A stretch of 64,000 bases of DNA from Nymphaea colorata (GCF_008831285.2 NC_045138.2:33598769-33662768), one strand, 5' to 3'; positions 44,174-57,238 are shown, counted from the first letter of the stretch. Notes: generated from the letters alone by a model not told the origin. Numbers and translations: made by a program.

Positions 44174-44362
44174 CTATGCAGGGGGAAAAGGTGGAGGAGG
44201 TGATGAGACTGATCTTTCTGGTTGCTGGGCGAGACGTTGGCAATAAGCTTGCATGGTCAGCAGTGGAAGATGGTGGCGGGACCGCTGCCTTTCAGGGCGG
44301 AGCTGGACAGCATCTGGTCTAATCGGTTGATGCTCCAGCACATGTATAGTCTCCCAACTCAT
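44174..44362 (-). CDS. Candidate 62-residue open frame, unidentified
   Basis: ATG at 44360-44362 opens 62 codons to TAG. The product is rich in His, Gln, Arg and Pro (MSWETIHVLEHQPIRPDAV at the start, SSPPPPFPPA at the end). Its base composition is more GC-rich than the flanks. No family recognised and no introns are evident. It may be chance. Confidence 0.13.
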   Translation of the reverse strand: MSWETIHVLEHQPIRPDAVQLRPERQRSRHHLPLLTMQAYCQRLAQQPERSVSSPPPPFPPA

Positions 44363-46635
44363 CCTTGAATTTTATTTCTCTCTTCGTGGCCTTCCACTAA
44401 AGAGTCATTTGCCAACAGTAACAAATTGTTACTGTTAAATAAATCTCTCCAAGAAATTAATTAGGATAGAGTCACAGAACACTACGTTACAGTGTTTCAT
44501 GAATCTGCTTCATTTTTGTAGGGCAAGTTTATAGAGCATTTACAATTTGTAACCATTGCCGAATTACCACAAAGGACACTGAAAATGTTATGTTCTGGCC
44601 TGACCCAGTTCAGATCCACTGCTTACCTGAATTGATCATTGATGTGACCGATTCTCCTTTAATTGGTGTTGATTTGAAAGTTTAAAACCAAATCCCAATT
44701 CAGCACGCATAAGTATGTTGGCAGTTACAACTTCAGGTTGAATCGGTGTTGGATCTGGAACTCTTCCACCCAGATAATAATCATCTGAAGTTGTATAAAC
44801 TATGGGCTGGAGGCCCGACTCCAAAGTCCATGATACTAGCTCGACCCTCATTGCATAATAGGGTCCAAATCCATGATAGTCTACAAAGTTGAGGCTTCCA
44901 ACAAGCAAGCAGCAGGCGCACAAATTGTTGTTCTAGAAAAGAAGCTTTGCTCCTCCATCTATGTTTCAGGAAGGAACTTGACTTGTAAGAGTCAGTTTTT
45001 TGCGGCATAACTAGAGGGTTTTTGGTAACAGGAACACTGTGTTAACCCAATATTCCATAAGTATTCACTTGTTGGAACATATTCATGGAACGACTTAGTG
45101 ATCACATCACCAAATACGCTTTTAAAAGGAACGCCACAAACTTTTCACCTTTTAGTGGCAGGTTTGGAAGATGAGGTCTTGAATTTTCAAATCTGGATAT
45201 ATCCATGATGGGCAGGGTCCAGATCTGCGTGCTGGGTGAACGAGAGAAACAATTAGGAATGAACAGAACGGAAACTGATGAGGAAGAACATATTCTAGTT
45301 TATCCCATTCGAGTGGGTTGCCTGCCTTTGCGTTATCGTGCGATTGGGTTGTGGAAACTGAGTATTCTCGATCTGTGAAGAACTCGTTTCCGTCGAGCCA
45401 TGCATCAAAGATTCGTCATTCCTTCCGCTGCAAATTTGAAGTATAAGATCTGATATGGCCTGAAACTCAATATTGTTTGTTTGACACGGTTAAGATCCGC
45501 ATCATGAATAACCATCAGATGTACAGGGAGGAGATTATGATTATATCAGTCAAACAGGTGGGCATGAGATAATTAGTAATTGATTAGACTTCTTACAAGG
45601 ATATTGTTATAAATGAACTGTGAACAGAGGTATAACTTGTGATTTTATTGTCATGGGCCTCCTCCAATTTTAGTAATCTTAGACCTAACAAATGGAAGAG
45701 TTTCTGGCGTATCTGGCCTTTCAGCTTTTGGTGGGCTCTCTGAATGGCGAAGAATGATGCTTTTCTTTTCGGGACGTATCGATTTCCTTTGATAAGCTAG
45801 CTACGAAGGCAATTGCCCAACGATGTATGGGCTTCCTGTAGATCCTCAGCCACTGGTGCTTTTGGCTTCAACGTTCCATTAATGGGTCTTGCGTCGTTGT
45901 ATCTTGTAATATATATATATTCTTACATTTCTTTTTCACAAGCAAATTTCTTGATCACATTGAACATGTCTATGTTACCTTCTATCTTTTCTTTTCCTCT
46001 TGGCGCCAGCAAAAAAAAATGTGAACTTCTGTTCCTCTTTAAATATTTGAGTTGTTTATTCATAACTTTATGAATGTGATAAACGTCCTTTCAGTCCTTG
46101 AATTTATTTATTGTCATTCCCTACTTGGCTACTTCCGCAAAATCATAGCCACTGATTCAAAAAACTATCTAAAAAATAGTGTTTCCAGACGTACAATGGC
46201 TTGTAAGATAAATAAATCATTGATTACGCATGAGAATATTGTGGAAGCTGCTTGTAAAGCTCCCAGAATTATTGTTCAAAACTACCATATATTCCATATC
46301 TCTCCGTCTCTCTCTCTCTTCCCCCTTTGTACTTTTATGTTTTGTTTCCTTCTTTTGCAGAATTTTGTAAAATCGGTGTCTCCCACTTTTGTTTTATTGT
46401 TTTATCTTCCCATAACGTCGGCCATCTCTTATACACACACTCACACTCACTCAAGAAAAGAAAATGGACGAATGGTGCAAGTTGGTATATATTGAACAGA
46501 TGTGGTTTAGTGTCTTTAAGAAGTATAGCATCAAACCTAATATTCCCACAGAGATCAGCCTTCGATTACTATAATACAACTCTTACTTTCTCTCCGTTTA
46601 CAAGGATGGCTGTTTATATATTCTCTCACACACAA

Positions 46636-46655
46636 AGAGAGAGAGAGAGAGAGAA
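46636..46655. repeat. (GA)n microsatellite
   Basis: About nine GA units after an ACAC stretch. Confidence 0.85.
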
Positions 46656-47431
46656 CGAGAGGAGCTTTCGGATGGATGGTTTCTTTTCCATCACATCGAT
46701 ATGAATGACATCGCAAGACAATTCCAAAATCAGAACCTCTCTCTCCGAATAATGGGTACACCAGAAAAGAGCAGACAGTGGGGTATCCTGTAACTTCCAC
46801 TACCTCATGTCAACATGTAAATTAACAAAAGTTAGATCCTCTCGCAGATTAAGCGAGATCAACAGTCCCCAATTCCGGAACTCAATCATTTCTTTTTGTT
46901 ATTTCTTCTTCTTCTACAGAAAAGAATACTTTCTTCCTGTTTTCTTTAGATTCATCAGAAGACACATCCCTCCTTTCCTGCAAAATGCAGCCGCGCCCCT
47001 CCAAATATACTAAAGAAAAAGCCATAAACAAAATGAACTTACACAACTTTATTATCACTATTTTTTTTTCCAGTTCTTTTAATCAGAATTACTACACACA
47101 GAAATTCTCTTCAACGGCCCTGAAATCTTGGCCGTTCTTCCATCTTTTCTTCTGTAGCTGTCCCAACGTGGACCGTCTCTGAACTGTCACCTCCCTTTTT
47201 TTCTCTTTGCTTTTTCCACCAAAGGCCACAGTCACCCTTCTCCTCGACTTCAATCTTTTCTTCTTCCTTTTTCCTTTTATCTCTCGCTTTTCCTTTCTTT
47301 ACTTTTCATCCTGTCCTTCTTTTTCTTTCATTTTTAGTATTCACTCTATTCTTTTGCTTCACAACTTGCTGTAGTTTGAAGCCCGAACCTGATGAGAATT
47401 TGTTCCTCCAAGTTCTTGGCCTTTTCTTCCC

Positions 47432-50400
47432 CTATCTGTAATTCACTCCAAATGTTGGCGTCCAGAAATCTGCTGTAGCCTCGCTGGGGAACGTACTAGA
47501 GATAGGGACAAGGCAGAGTCCTCTACTCCTTAGATCTTGTTTGGGACGTTCATGGTCTTTTAATTTGTCCGAGTTCTGCAGTAAAGTGACAATAGGAAAT
47601 TATATATTAGTATCCACCTGAGAAGTGATCCATATAACAAGCCGGTTTGAGACGAGTCTAACTACGATAGCATAGACAATAAATTTCATCCCCATGCAAT
47701 CAAGCCATGGCCGGTGGTTGGCGAGCACTCACCAGTCTCTTATCAGAAACTTGGAGTTGCATAAGGAGAGTGATCAGAACCCTCCTTGTGTGTGCTCGAG
47801 TTAAACGGCGAAGCTTGTCTTAGCTAGCCGGACTGAGCTTGTTAGCCATCTGCGGTTCGAGCTGCGCTCAAGCACAAGGAAATTTTGGACAGAAATCCTA
47901 CTTCAATAGGCCAAGCTCAACTGCTTTATTGGCTTGAATCCCTTAAATATGACAACTTTAACAGGCAAAGATTAAAATCTGCTCCATGATCTCAACATTT
48001 AATTTAATAAATAAACAAACAAACTAATAAATTATATATATATATATATTCTTAATCTTGTTAAGGCAAACCAGTCGAGTTAGACAGACTTTTAGCAGAT
48101 TATGCCAACACAGACACGCCAGGAGAATTGAACTCTTGACCGTCTTAAAAGGTTCCAAATAATTCCGTGCGGTGCAATGTCGGTGAACAATCGATGTGCA
48201 ATTGCTGCCAGAACTGCACCCTATTTGAAGTGAAAACAAGGTAGAGGAGTTGTAAAGGCGTTAAAGATGATCACCTGGTGATGCTGATGCATCTGCGCTC
48301 CACTTTTCATATATGGATTGCTAAGCACCTGCAAAAATTATTTCAAGCATTAAAGGCACGGGTTTTGCCGATCTTCTGCCATAGGTGCAACTTTTTCTTT
48401 TTCTATTTTGGATAATCAAGCACTGTAAAATGCCACTTTCCGTCATAGCTTGTGGGGCAGAAGTTACACTTACATTAACTTGTTCATGGAGGAATTTGAT
48501 GTACTGAATTGCTTCTTGAAGGACTGATGCCGTATCAGTCTGAGGAAAAGAAAAAAGATTGGGAATTCAGAAAAGGTAAACGCTTTTTGCATATTCATGA
48601 ACAAGAAAGCAAAAGAAGAAGAAAAGGGAAGAAAAGAAAAAGGAACCAAAATCAATTGTATTCCGAGAGAAAGATGGGAGGCAAATCACCTTCCCGAAAG
48701 GTGAAACTAACTGCTGCAGCGCAGTAACTCTGTCACTTAGTTTTTCTTTCCGAACCTGTGGAGAGAAAAGAGAATGCCATGATTTTATACAGAGACACAT
48801 GCAGGAAAAGAAAAGATGGTTCTTCTTTATGTTGTGTAACTGTTCCTTTACCTTGAATGCCGGCAACGGAGTTGGGGTCTCAATTCGAGGCCTTTTAAAT
48901 GATTCTGTACTGCTACTTTTCTTCATATCAGGAGAGCTCACGTCGCGAATTTCTTCGGCATTCCTCTGGAAGAACAGAAGTCAAGATATTTAATAGTTTC
49001 TTTGTTCCGAACATCTCCATAAAAATTTGTCCCTCTAAGGAGTTCAATGACATAAAAAGTTAGGATCCCCATGCCTATCAATTATCATGGAGCCACCAAG
49101 TTTTGGCCTCTGGTAAGGAATGCACAACCATGGCAGATTCCAAGTCGTGATGTCTAGCTGACATCAGCCTAGCTAGCTAATAACAATTCACAAGTTTTCT
49201 CTACCAAATTACGGCCGTATCTTTGAGGTTAACAAAGATAAATATTAACCAACTCAATGAAAAGTAAATAATTGGTGGCAATCTATGTTCCTGTTTTCTT
49301 ACCTTGGAGATGATATCATGGATACTTGGCTTATCTTCAAACGCTGGGCTGAGAAATTGTGGGGTTGGGGAAGCATATAGGGTTGGCCGAATATCTGCTG
49401 CCATGGTCGCCGTTGCATTCCAGAATGGAGCGCTATTTTGGAACTGCAATTGGCTACTTGGGTGATGTTTATGAGGTGATGAGGACGAGGAAGATGATAC
49501 TGGTTTGAGAAACTGGGGGAACTTAGGCCAAGAAGGAGAAAATTCATCAGCAGGTAATGACTGTGAATTCAAACGGCAGTTCATGGTGGGCATGTTTATC
49601 AAATGAGCCTCTTGATCAAGCAACCCTTGCAGCATGGCTGAAGGGCATCCATAGCTGCTGAAGTTATTCATCGAAACATTAGTACCCCTGCCAGAGATGG
49701 AGGAGTCGCGAGAATTCAGGCGTTGTTCAAGTCCAAAGAAGCCGTTTTGTTGCATCTGCTTCATTACGTTGATGTTTGAATCTGTCCCACAAGCCCAATC
49801 CTTATGAAAGTGACCGGAACTCATTGATTGTTCTCGCCGGAAAATTGGCAGAGAGTTCAGGTCTTCCTCTTGAAGCATGGTATGCACGCTGCCCTCTGCT
49901 CTTCCACCACCACGACTGCATATATATGTGTGTGTATATTAGCCCATGCTGTCAGTAACAGGACCAGAGATAATTCGCAGTGCAAAATGCCCATCATAGC
50001 TTCAGCAATTTGTTAAAACTTCTACCACATGATGAGGTCCTTAAAGTTTAAGCAAAGACAAAGGTATACAAACAGTCGAAAGCACAACTTTATGATAATT
50101 AGGATGCCATTGGTAAAGGATTTTTCGGCTTCAAGAGTCGTCATCTAATCATGTAAGCTTCGCCAAGCAAAATCTATGCATGGTTTGTTCATTATTCTCG
50201 GTAAATCCCATCAGAAATGGAAGGTAAAAAGGAAAAAGGAAAGTGCAACCCCTTGCTCTGCAATTACCATCCATTAATGACTTCAGATTGTGAATAAGCA
50301 TATGATCTCTCAACGTCGCCCATTGGAAACTAAACTGTACGTGGACAAATAAACATTAATTAAGAACAATGATCTTGATGATTAAAATTCCAACACCACC

Positions 50401-51159
50401 ATCTATGGCACTTTAGCAAACGAGTTCTTCATTCAAAATCAGGGCATACTGTGCCAAGAAAAGGTTCTGTGTTTCTCCCCTCACAGAGATTCAAATACTG
50501 TCGATCTCCAACTGAAACGTGACTGACTTACACTAACGTCAAAAATGGAATTTTCTTTGTGAGAAATAGTTTTCGAGCATCATGTCAAGTTCGTTGTTTT
50601 GGATATGAAGATAGATCAGCTTACGTCTTTAATATATGGATCCCAATTTTTCAGATCTCACGTAATTCTTAAATTGTTTTTTTCGTTAACCACATAAGAA
50701 GAACTTTATTAGCGCTTGCACCCGCCCTGCATATTCAACTAGAAGAGTTATATTAGAGAAAAGGAACGAAACAAAAATTCAGACGACAGAACACTATGGT
50801 TCCGGTGATGTGAACACTCACATCAAAGCGTGGCCCCAGTCCGGTGCCATAGACGGCGAGAGATCGAAGCCGGCGAGCTGCAAGGGCGAATCTATGAGCA
50901 CGCCGCCTGAATCCTGCTTACTGGCCTCTTGAAAGACCATGGAGCCGCCGCTGGAGACCGAGTTCGAGTGGTTGTCGACCGACTCCTCGCCGGACCTTGC
51001 CTTCACCTCTGTGATCTCGGATGGCCAGCGAAAGCTGTTGCCCAGCTCAGGCATAGGCGCCGTGGCCGCGCACAGAGAAGACGACGTGCCACCGAACCCG
51101 CCGCCACTTCTAGCCCACCAATTGCCGCTGCAGACTCCACCCTGGAGATCGTCCGCCAT
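47432..51159 (-). CDS. bHLH transcription factor, bHLH112/bHLH123-like
   Basis: Nuclear transcription factor. Minus-strand exons: 50822-51159, 49303-49915, 48852-48965, 48690-48755, 48474-48539, 48275-48328, 47432-47575; all GT-AG and in frame, 464 aa. The N-terminal 330 residues are Ser/Gly/Gln-rich with LLQEEDLNSL-like and FEDKPSIHDIISK segments. The helix-loop-helix runs from about residue 342 to 410: KRPRIETPTPLPAFKV, RKEKLSDRVTALQQLVSPFG, KTDTASVLQEAIQYIKFLHE, QVNVLSNPYM. Exons 4 and 5 are 66 bases each and split the helices as in the family. The basic part lacks the usual E-box contact Glu (a Phe stands there), which is normal for this subfamily. The end RSRGLCLVPISSTFP...DFWTPTFG is a family hallmark. 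The start ATG at 51157-51159 (GACCATGGC) is the first ATG; the upstream open codons lack one. Arabidopsis relatives act in stress and root responses. Confidence 0.95.
48040..48190 (-). mobile_element. tRNA-derived SINE-like copy in bHLH intron 6
   Basis: On the minus strand GGTCAAGAGTTCAATTCTCC (box B-like, about 48122-48140) is preceded by a degenerate box A-like GCACCGCACGG region. It is followed by CTGGCGTGTCTGTGTTGGC, CTAACTCGACTGG and a short TA tail at 48033-48050. The order fits a plant SINE. It lies in the 699-base intron 47576-48274. Ends are approximate and target duplications were not resolved. Confidence 0.4.
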
Positions 51160-51255
51160 GGTCACCGCCTCCACTTCTTCTTCTTCTTCTTCCTTCCTTC
51201 TTCTTTAGAATTCTAATACACAAGTCCTAACGAAAAAGGATCCGACGCGTGGTCC

Positions 51256-51264
51256 TATATATAA
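51256..51264 (-). promoter_or_regulatory. TATA box of the bHLH gene
   Basis: TTATATATA on the minus strand, about 97 bases before the ATG. The leader is GAA-rich and has no upstream ATG. Confidence 0.5.
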
Positions 51265-51731
51265 TCGGGAAGAGCCAATCGTACGGTGAACAAGCAACCG
51301 GCACCCTGGTTCAACCTCAACCATCATCAAGTCATCGCCCTTCTTCTTCTTCCTTCACCCTCACTCATACTAAAGTAATTAACAGATAGCCGCCTAATCT
51401 TCCTTATATTTACCGAAAACTGGCTACCGCTCCGAATACTTTCGTAAGTCTGACCAGGTTGTCGTAAATACTTTCGAATTTGCGCAACTTTTCGAAGTCC
51501 CCGTTGTCATTATTGTCAAAAGAGACACAGAAAGTTGAAGAAAGCTTTAAAAATGGAAATTCTCTCCGGCTTGTCGTCAAAGCAGTACAAATATTTTATT
51601 TATTTTTGTTCAAAAGAAATTTCTTTTAACTTTTTATTATATTCCCATTTTTTTCATCGTGCGGCATTCTTTTCTTCCGCAAGTGTTTTTATCCGGAACG
51701 CCACATCACCGTCACCAAATTCCTCCTTTTT

Positions 51732-51736
<5 letters not shown>

Positions 51737-51765
<29 letters not shown>
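51737..51765. repeat. (CT)n microsatellite
   Basis: About 14 CT units, 580 bases upstream of the bHLH ATG. Confidence 0.9.
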
Positions 51766-51767
<2 letters not shown>

Positions 51768-51966
51768 GCGGGAATAATGAAAGAATTGATTACAATATTG
51801 TGGATGGTTTGACTTGATTGCGACAATTGGATGCATCTTGTATTTATTTGATATGCTCCCTCTTTATCGTTTTTTTTAGCACCCGGATTCCTTTTTGTCA
51901 TTAGTTGGGGATTAATACTCTTCTTTGATTATCATATAATGAGAATAAGAAAATAAAAGCTACTTT

Positions 51967-51987
51967 ATATATATATATATATATATT
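51967..51987. repeat. (TA)n microsatellite
   Basis: About ten TA units. Confidence 0.85.
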
Positions 51988-52675
51988 GTTGATCAAATAC
52001 CTTAAATGTGATCCGCAAAGTTTGTTTAACGAAAAGTTGTGGTTGCGCTTGCTTGAGCTGTTTAAGTAGTCAAAAAAGAAGAAGCTGCTTCTAAATTCAG
52101 GTGATGCGACTACCACCCACTGTTTAGATTAAACGAATTATCTTTTTCTTTCGGTTATCGTTTCCGGTTTAAGATTTCAACAGCTAAAGTTTTACCGCAT
52201 AACAAAGGACAAGATAGCAAGTATTTCAGACGTAAGCATCATTTTTTATGAAACCAATTACAGTTTTTGTTTTTTAGTGTTTTTTTTTTTTTCAATTATA
52301 GTTAAACTCATCTAGCTTATATTCTTTACTTTGCTCTCATATATATATATTTTTTGATAAAGTGGGTTTCTCTTCTCTTTTTATCTGCCTCTTTCTCTCT
52401 ACTCTCTAAGGAGTTGTGTGCTAGAGCAAACAAAGGCCCTCACCTTTTTCATTGTCTCCCAAGTTTAAGGCTACTTTAACCTTAACCTGTGCATACAATT
52501 GTCACTTAAACCCACCCGCGACTGGAGGAATATTAAAAGTAAACCCAAGGGTAACTAACATTGAATGCTTACTAGATTCGAGCCATTTATATCTCTGGTT
52601 ACATTACAGTGGCGAAGTTAGAAAAATTGGTTAAAGAAACACTCGTTTATAAATACTCATATCAGGTGGGGCACT

Positions 52676-52699
52676 TATATATATATATATATATATATA
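52676..52699. repeat. (TA)n microsatellite
   Basis: About 12 TA units following AGGTGGGGCACT. Confidence 0.85.
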
Positions 52700-53877
52700 A
52701 GATAAATGTTTAATGATGTTTATTTAAAAATAAATTTTTTTTAACATACTGGTGTGAGCAACTGCTTACACAAATCATCGTGGTTAGTTATTGTGGTGTG
52801 ATAACTATAGTTAAGGTTCTCAATTTAACCGTGGTTAATGATGATTCTGTTTTTTCAAGTTCACTTGGAATTACATGCGTTGACTTAAGTTGCAACCAGC
52901 TTTTGCATTGACCGAATTAGGACCAGTGGGCCAAAACTGATTGAAAAATTAGGGCCGCATGGTCTTTTGTTTGGTTTGGTTGCCTTTTCCTTTCTCCATG
53001 CTCTGGCGCGCATTACGGAACATTCAATAGAATTCCACAACTCCCTTCGCCAGTTTAATCAATGAACCGAGTCATCCCTCACGTGGAGGATTAGGCAGAT
53101 TCTAATTAAACCGGATCGGTGGCAAACCGTATCGAATTTGGAGGTACGAGTCGACGGCAATTTCTTTCACCGTGAGACGAGCACGTATCGGCCGGCATGG
53201 AGAGCTAAAAAAGGGGAAGAAGCATCATGATGATGAGTCGGAACAGGCGTCCGACGGCGAAGAAAACAAGAAAACATGTTCCCCCGGAATTCCCTCCCCG
53301 AATCATTCCTCTTCCTCAATTCCCCTGTCCGTCTCAAACGCCGGAACGGCGTTCTCGGGGGCCGGGAAAGAACCGGTGTGCTGACGTCAATGATTGTGAG
53401 CCACAGGTTTGGTTAATGGGGTCAACGTGGGGCCCTTAGTTGCATGCGCGCGTGCTCCCCTTTCCCCCCCCCCCACCTGCCGTCGGGTCAAAGGCTGAGA
53501 GCGACGGCCGGAAAGAGAGGCGTCGATCCGTTGACGAGAGGACGGCTAGGTTTGGCTCGCCTACCGGCTAGCCCCTCGAACAAGTGGGCTCGAACCTACC
53601 AAGTTCCATGTACCCTGGATCCGGGTCTGGCTATCCCACCGGAGATCGATCCGGACTGGACACCCCTGAGTGGGTGGGTAGATGTGAGACGCTTGATTTC
53701 AACGGGCATGTTGATGGCGTTGCTTGACTGCAAAAGAAGAGCACACGTTCAATGGCAGAGGGTGTGGCCGGCACACAAATATTTTGAACAGATCGTGGCA
53801 TGTTTTGCGGGTGGGGGGACATCTGCACGCCCTTTGGTTTTGGTTTTGCTTCTTGAGACGTCGACTGCACCCGACTC

Positions 53878-53901
53878 AAAAAAAAAAAAAAAAAAAAAAA
53901 A
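53878..53901. repeat. Poly(A) run of 24
   Basis: Uninterrupted A tract at the right edge of a GC-rich block, as at the end of a retroposed copy. Confidence 0.85.
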
Positions 53902-54721
53902 CCCATTTTCTTTCTCTTTTCCCTTGAAATGTGATTCGAATTACTTCTTTTCCCATGGCTGCTATTTTATCTGCAGGCTTGACCATGATCATGAGTTAGA
54001 CATATTATTTCTACCATCTTATCTTTTAAGTAGCTTCACCTTTTTACTGTTATGATGCATATGATGTCTTCTTGACAATGATCGTGGAGAGCTATGACGA
54101 CCATAATGGTGATCTTGACTTGGATGGATTTGATCATCCTTAATTGGCTTCGTCCTTAAATCTTTGTGGGACTTCATTACTGCAATTTGTATAGTATCCT
54201 GATCAAGTCTGGTCTTATAGACAGTATTTACTTACATGATTTAAAGCTTGACTTATATATATGTTTCTTCAGGCAGTCAAATACATCTTTCTTCCTTTTT
54301 ATTGGCTTTTTAAGTTCGGCTTTCTATCGAATGCACCATATTGCATACAACATATAAGATGTTTATATCATCTATATTTTTATCTGAACGAATCTTACCA
54401 TGCACCTATGATTCTATCTAATTGATGCCAACTGCCTGGACAAGGGAAAAGGTGAACTACAACAATCATGCGTCGATCAGGATCAGGATCGACCAATTCA
54501 ATCTGAGTGTCAAAGATTCATAATGGGAAGGTCACGCTTTTCCTTTGGAAAACATGATTCAGTATCCGATCTTTAGCAGACAGTCTATGCTCAAACATTT
54601 CTGGCCATAGAGGATCGTCGGGTACAACTTGCGTCTACATTTTTAGGTACAACAATTCCATCTTTTTATTAGCATAAAATATCACCTCCACTAACTAACT
54701 AATAGATATACATACATATAG

Positions 54722-54745
54722 ACACACACACACACACACACACAC
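54722..54745. repeat. (CA)n microsatellite
   Basis: About 12 CA units. Confidence 0.9.
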
Positions 54746-56524
54746 GACAGGGAGACAGAGAATGGAGTTTGCTTTTCGTTCATGCGTTTCAGAGCTATCA
54801 TGAATGCTTGAGGATTAAAGTTTTGCAGTAAATGATAGATATATAGCTTGGTGAATTATTGGGAATTCATGGAACTCTGCCAACTTTGTAGTTAAAATAA
54901 TTTGGGTTGCCCTTAGAATGTGGACTGTGCTTAATGGCCGACGTAGGTCTTCATCTCGTTGATCGACACAAATAAGTCTGAAGTTGATACGAAGCAGTAG
55001 TGCAGGCTCTTAGCAAAACATAGAAAATAGGAGCAGCTGTTTTGCAATTTACTCATGAAGTATTACGACACACACTAGCCAGAAACTGGAGTTCACTTTT
55101 TGAAGAAAGAGTGGTCACCGCCTGCCGGCAAAGGTTTTAGTGGTGTCTGTTACGGGTCATCGTCTAGTCTATTACGCAAGATTTGACGTGATCTTTTGCC
55201 GGAAATCGATCGGAGGAAGTCTAGTAATGTGCCAGTGCTCTTTTCACTTTACACATGGAAGAAATAAATTTGTATACGCATTCTTTTCCTCTTCTGTATA
55301 AGCGAGAGAGAGAAGGAGAGAGAGAGACTGTTGCTTGGCTCAGTTCAGCTCACCCAGCGTTCGTTCAGGGCTGATGGCTCGTTAAGAAAGTGATTGGCGA
55401 GGATAGGTTTTCTTCTTATAGATAAACAAGCCGAGTATGAGCGTAGAGTGTCTGCTTCAACTAAGATAATTACGTGCGCTCGTTTTTGTAAAAGTATTGG
55501 ATATGTATCTTATTTTTGTCACTGTCCTTCGCCTAACCTTCAGCACTACTGTCTTTTATTTCAAAATCAGGAACTTTCTCAATGGAATGAATTGATAGCG
55601 ATGTCCTTCCTTTTTTGAGAATGAAAGGTGTACCTCACAAACCGAGCAAAAAACATTAATTTCAAGGCCCTAATTAATATGTCAGCACAAGTGTATCCCA
55701 AACATGTTCATCGGAAATTCTGAGTAATTACACATCTTATGTACATATAACATGATCAAATTCGGGTGTTTGGAAATTTGAAGGAGAAAGCGAAGAGCAT
55801 CTAGAAATTAAAATGTTGGCTTCTTTTCTTGGCATAAAGCACGAAATGATCGTTTCTGAAAAGGAAGTTTTTCTAACAAAAGGCTACAGAAGGTGGAGAG
55901 TATGATACAGGGAGGAATACACAGGAAGCTGCTTGGTCGGTTGATTCATGTGAAAATGCAACACATCTGTGCACACTATGAGGCAGAATAGCATGGAGAA
56001 TTCAGCAATGGCGCGCCGCTTGGTTGAGTCACCACAATTAGGTCAAGTTCCGTCTTCTTACTCAAAGTCTAACAACATCGCTAGCTTTACGGCATGACCC
56101 CTCCTTTCATGCCCCTGTCGTCATCCCCATTAATGGAAGACCATGGGACCCCCATAACCAGGGGACCAACTTCGATTTAAGGTGTGTGTCTGTGCGTGCA
56201 CGCACCTCCTCCACGGCCACGAGCGTCAAACCTTTTTAGAAAAATCTGGCACTGTAGATGAGGCTAGATCCATGTCTAAATTTATAATATGAGTGGAAAA
56301 GAATGTTTGTGGAAATTAAATGTGTGGATGTGTTTCTGCGACTCTCTGTTCTCCAAGTTGGTGGACTAATATTGATTTAATCTAGTATAAAATATAAATT
56401 TTATTCTATACATTTATATATGTATATAAGATGAGAAATCTTCTGAGCATCCGCCCTGAGCAAACACACCACCTGGTTCCTTGAGATTTCTCGGCACAAG
56501 CTTGAAACGAAGAATTCGAAGGAT

Positions 56525-56548
56525 TCTCTCTCTCTCTCTATCTATCTA

Positions 56549-56610
<62 letters not shown>
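56525..56610. repeat. Compound microsatellite (TC)n(TATC)n(TA)n
   Basis: A TC run passes into TATC units and then about 30 TA units, 86 bases in all. On the minus strand it reads as alternating Tyr-Ile, an artefact. Confidence 0.95.
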
Positions 56611-56612
<2 letters not shown>

Positions 56613-57204
56613 CTTGCCCTTTCTAATGTGTTGGGATAGTGGGTGGGCAGTGGCGGACGAGACGCAAAAATTTGACTTCCCTCGACGCCACACCTCTCAG
56701 CTAATGCTGTTGGTGCCTCTTCCTGCCATCGAGGAATTACATATAGTCTCCGTTTGCCGTTGAACGAAAAGAAAAAGAAAAAGAAGAGAACTTTTGAACA
56801 CGATTCAAAATTTTCTGGTCCCAAATCCGATCTGCTATAAGGGTTTCGTTCACCGCTTGCATGCATTCACCTTTCAGTTGTTGGTTAGCAGGAAAATGAA
56901 GCTCTGTAGAGATTCTGATTAAAAGTAATGTACAGTGGCAACTGGTACTACTACTCGACGCTGCCCGATCTTATATAGTATCAACCCCTAAAATTAATGT
57001 GATGGCCACAGAATAAGCGTGCAAGTAGCGCCATAATATCGTGACACATATTGCAAGATGGAAGGTGGCAGTGGACGGGAGTCAACCACCCTTTTCTCTG
57101 CAAAACATTCAGGAAAACACAGCAGCGCGCGCGGCCATCTATTTCTATCTTTAATCTTTCACTGGCAACTGTTTCAAGGCTTCACGCGCATACACGCAGC
57201 ATAT

Positions 57205-57238
57205 TTGTGTGTGTGTGTAAGAAAGAGAGAGAGAGAGA
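57205..57238. repeat. (TG)n plus (GA)n microsatellites
   Basis: A TG run at 57205-57218 and a GA run at 57224-57238. Confidence 0.85.

Larger units (their letters stand above)
40022..47431. other. Spacer between second EF-hand gene and bHLH gene
   Basis: It holds the EF-hand promoter and leader (40022 to about 40330), several GATCTGGAT/GGATCCGGATTCGG-type dispersed fragments (about 40520-40610, 41020-41100, 43960-44165, 44580-44770, 45180-45240), an imperfect duplication at 41535-41600, TA tracts, a GC-richer small frame at 44174-44362, GA and ACTC microsatellites near 46436-46655, and the bHLH 3' region. No complete gene recognised. Confidence 0.4.

Noticed and set aside
53585-53640. A tRNA-like GGTTCGAGCCC word on the minus strand
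   Set aside because: No matching acceptor stem or box A at the right distance, so it is not called as a tRNA.
53444-54055. A 203-codon + strand frame
   Set aside because: It crosses A24 as poly-Lys and continues into T-rich DNA; there is no domain. More likely it lies inside a retroposed or unrelated GC-rich block.
56546-56866. A minus-strand frame ending in Tyr-Ile repeats
   Set aside because: The tail is the TA microsatellite and the head has no family match.
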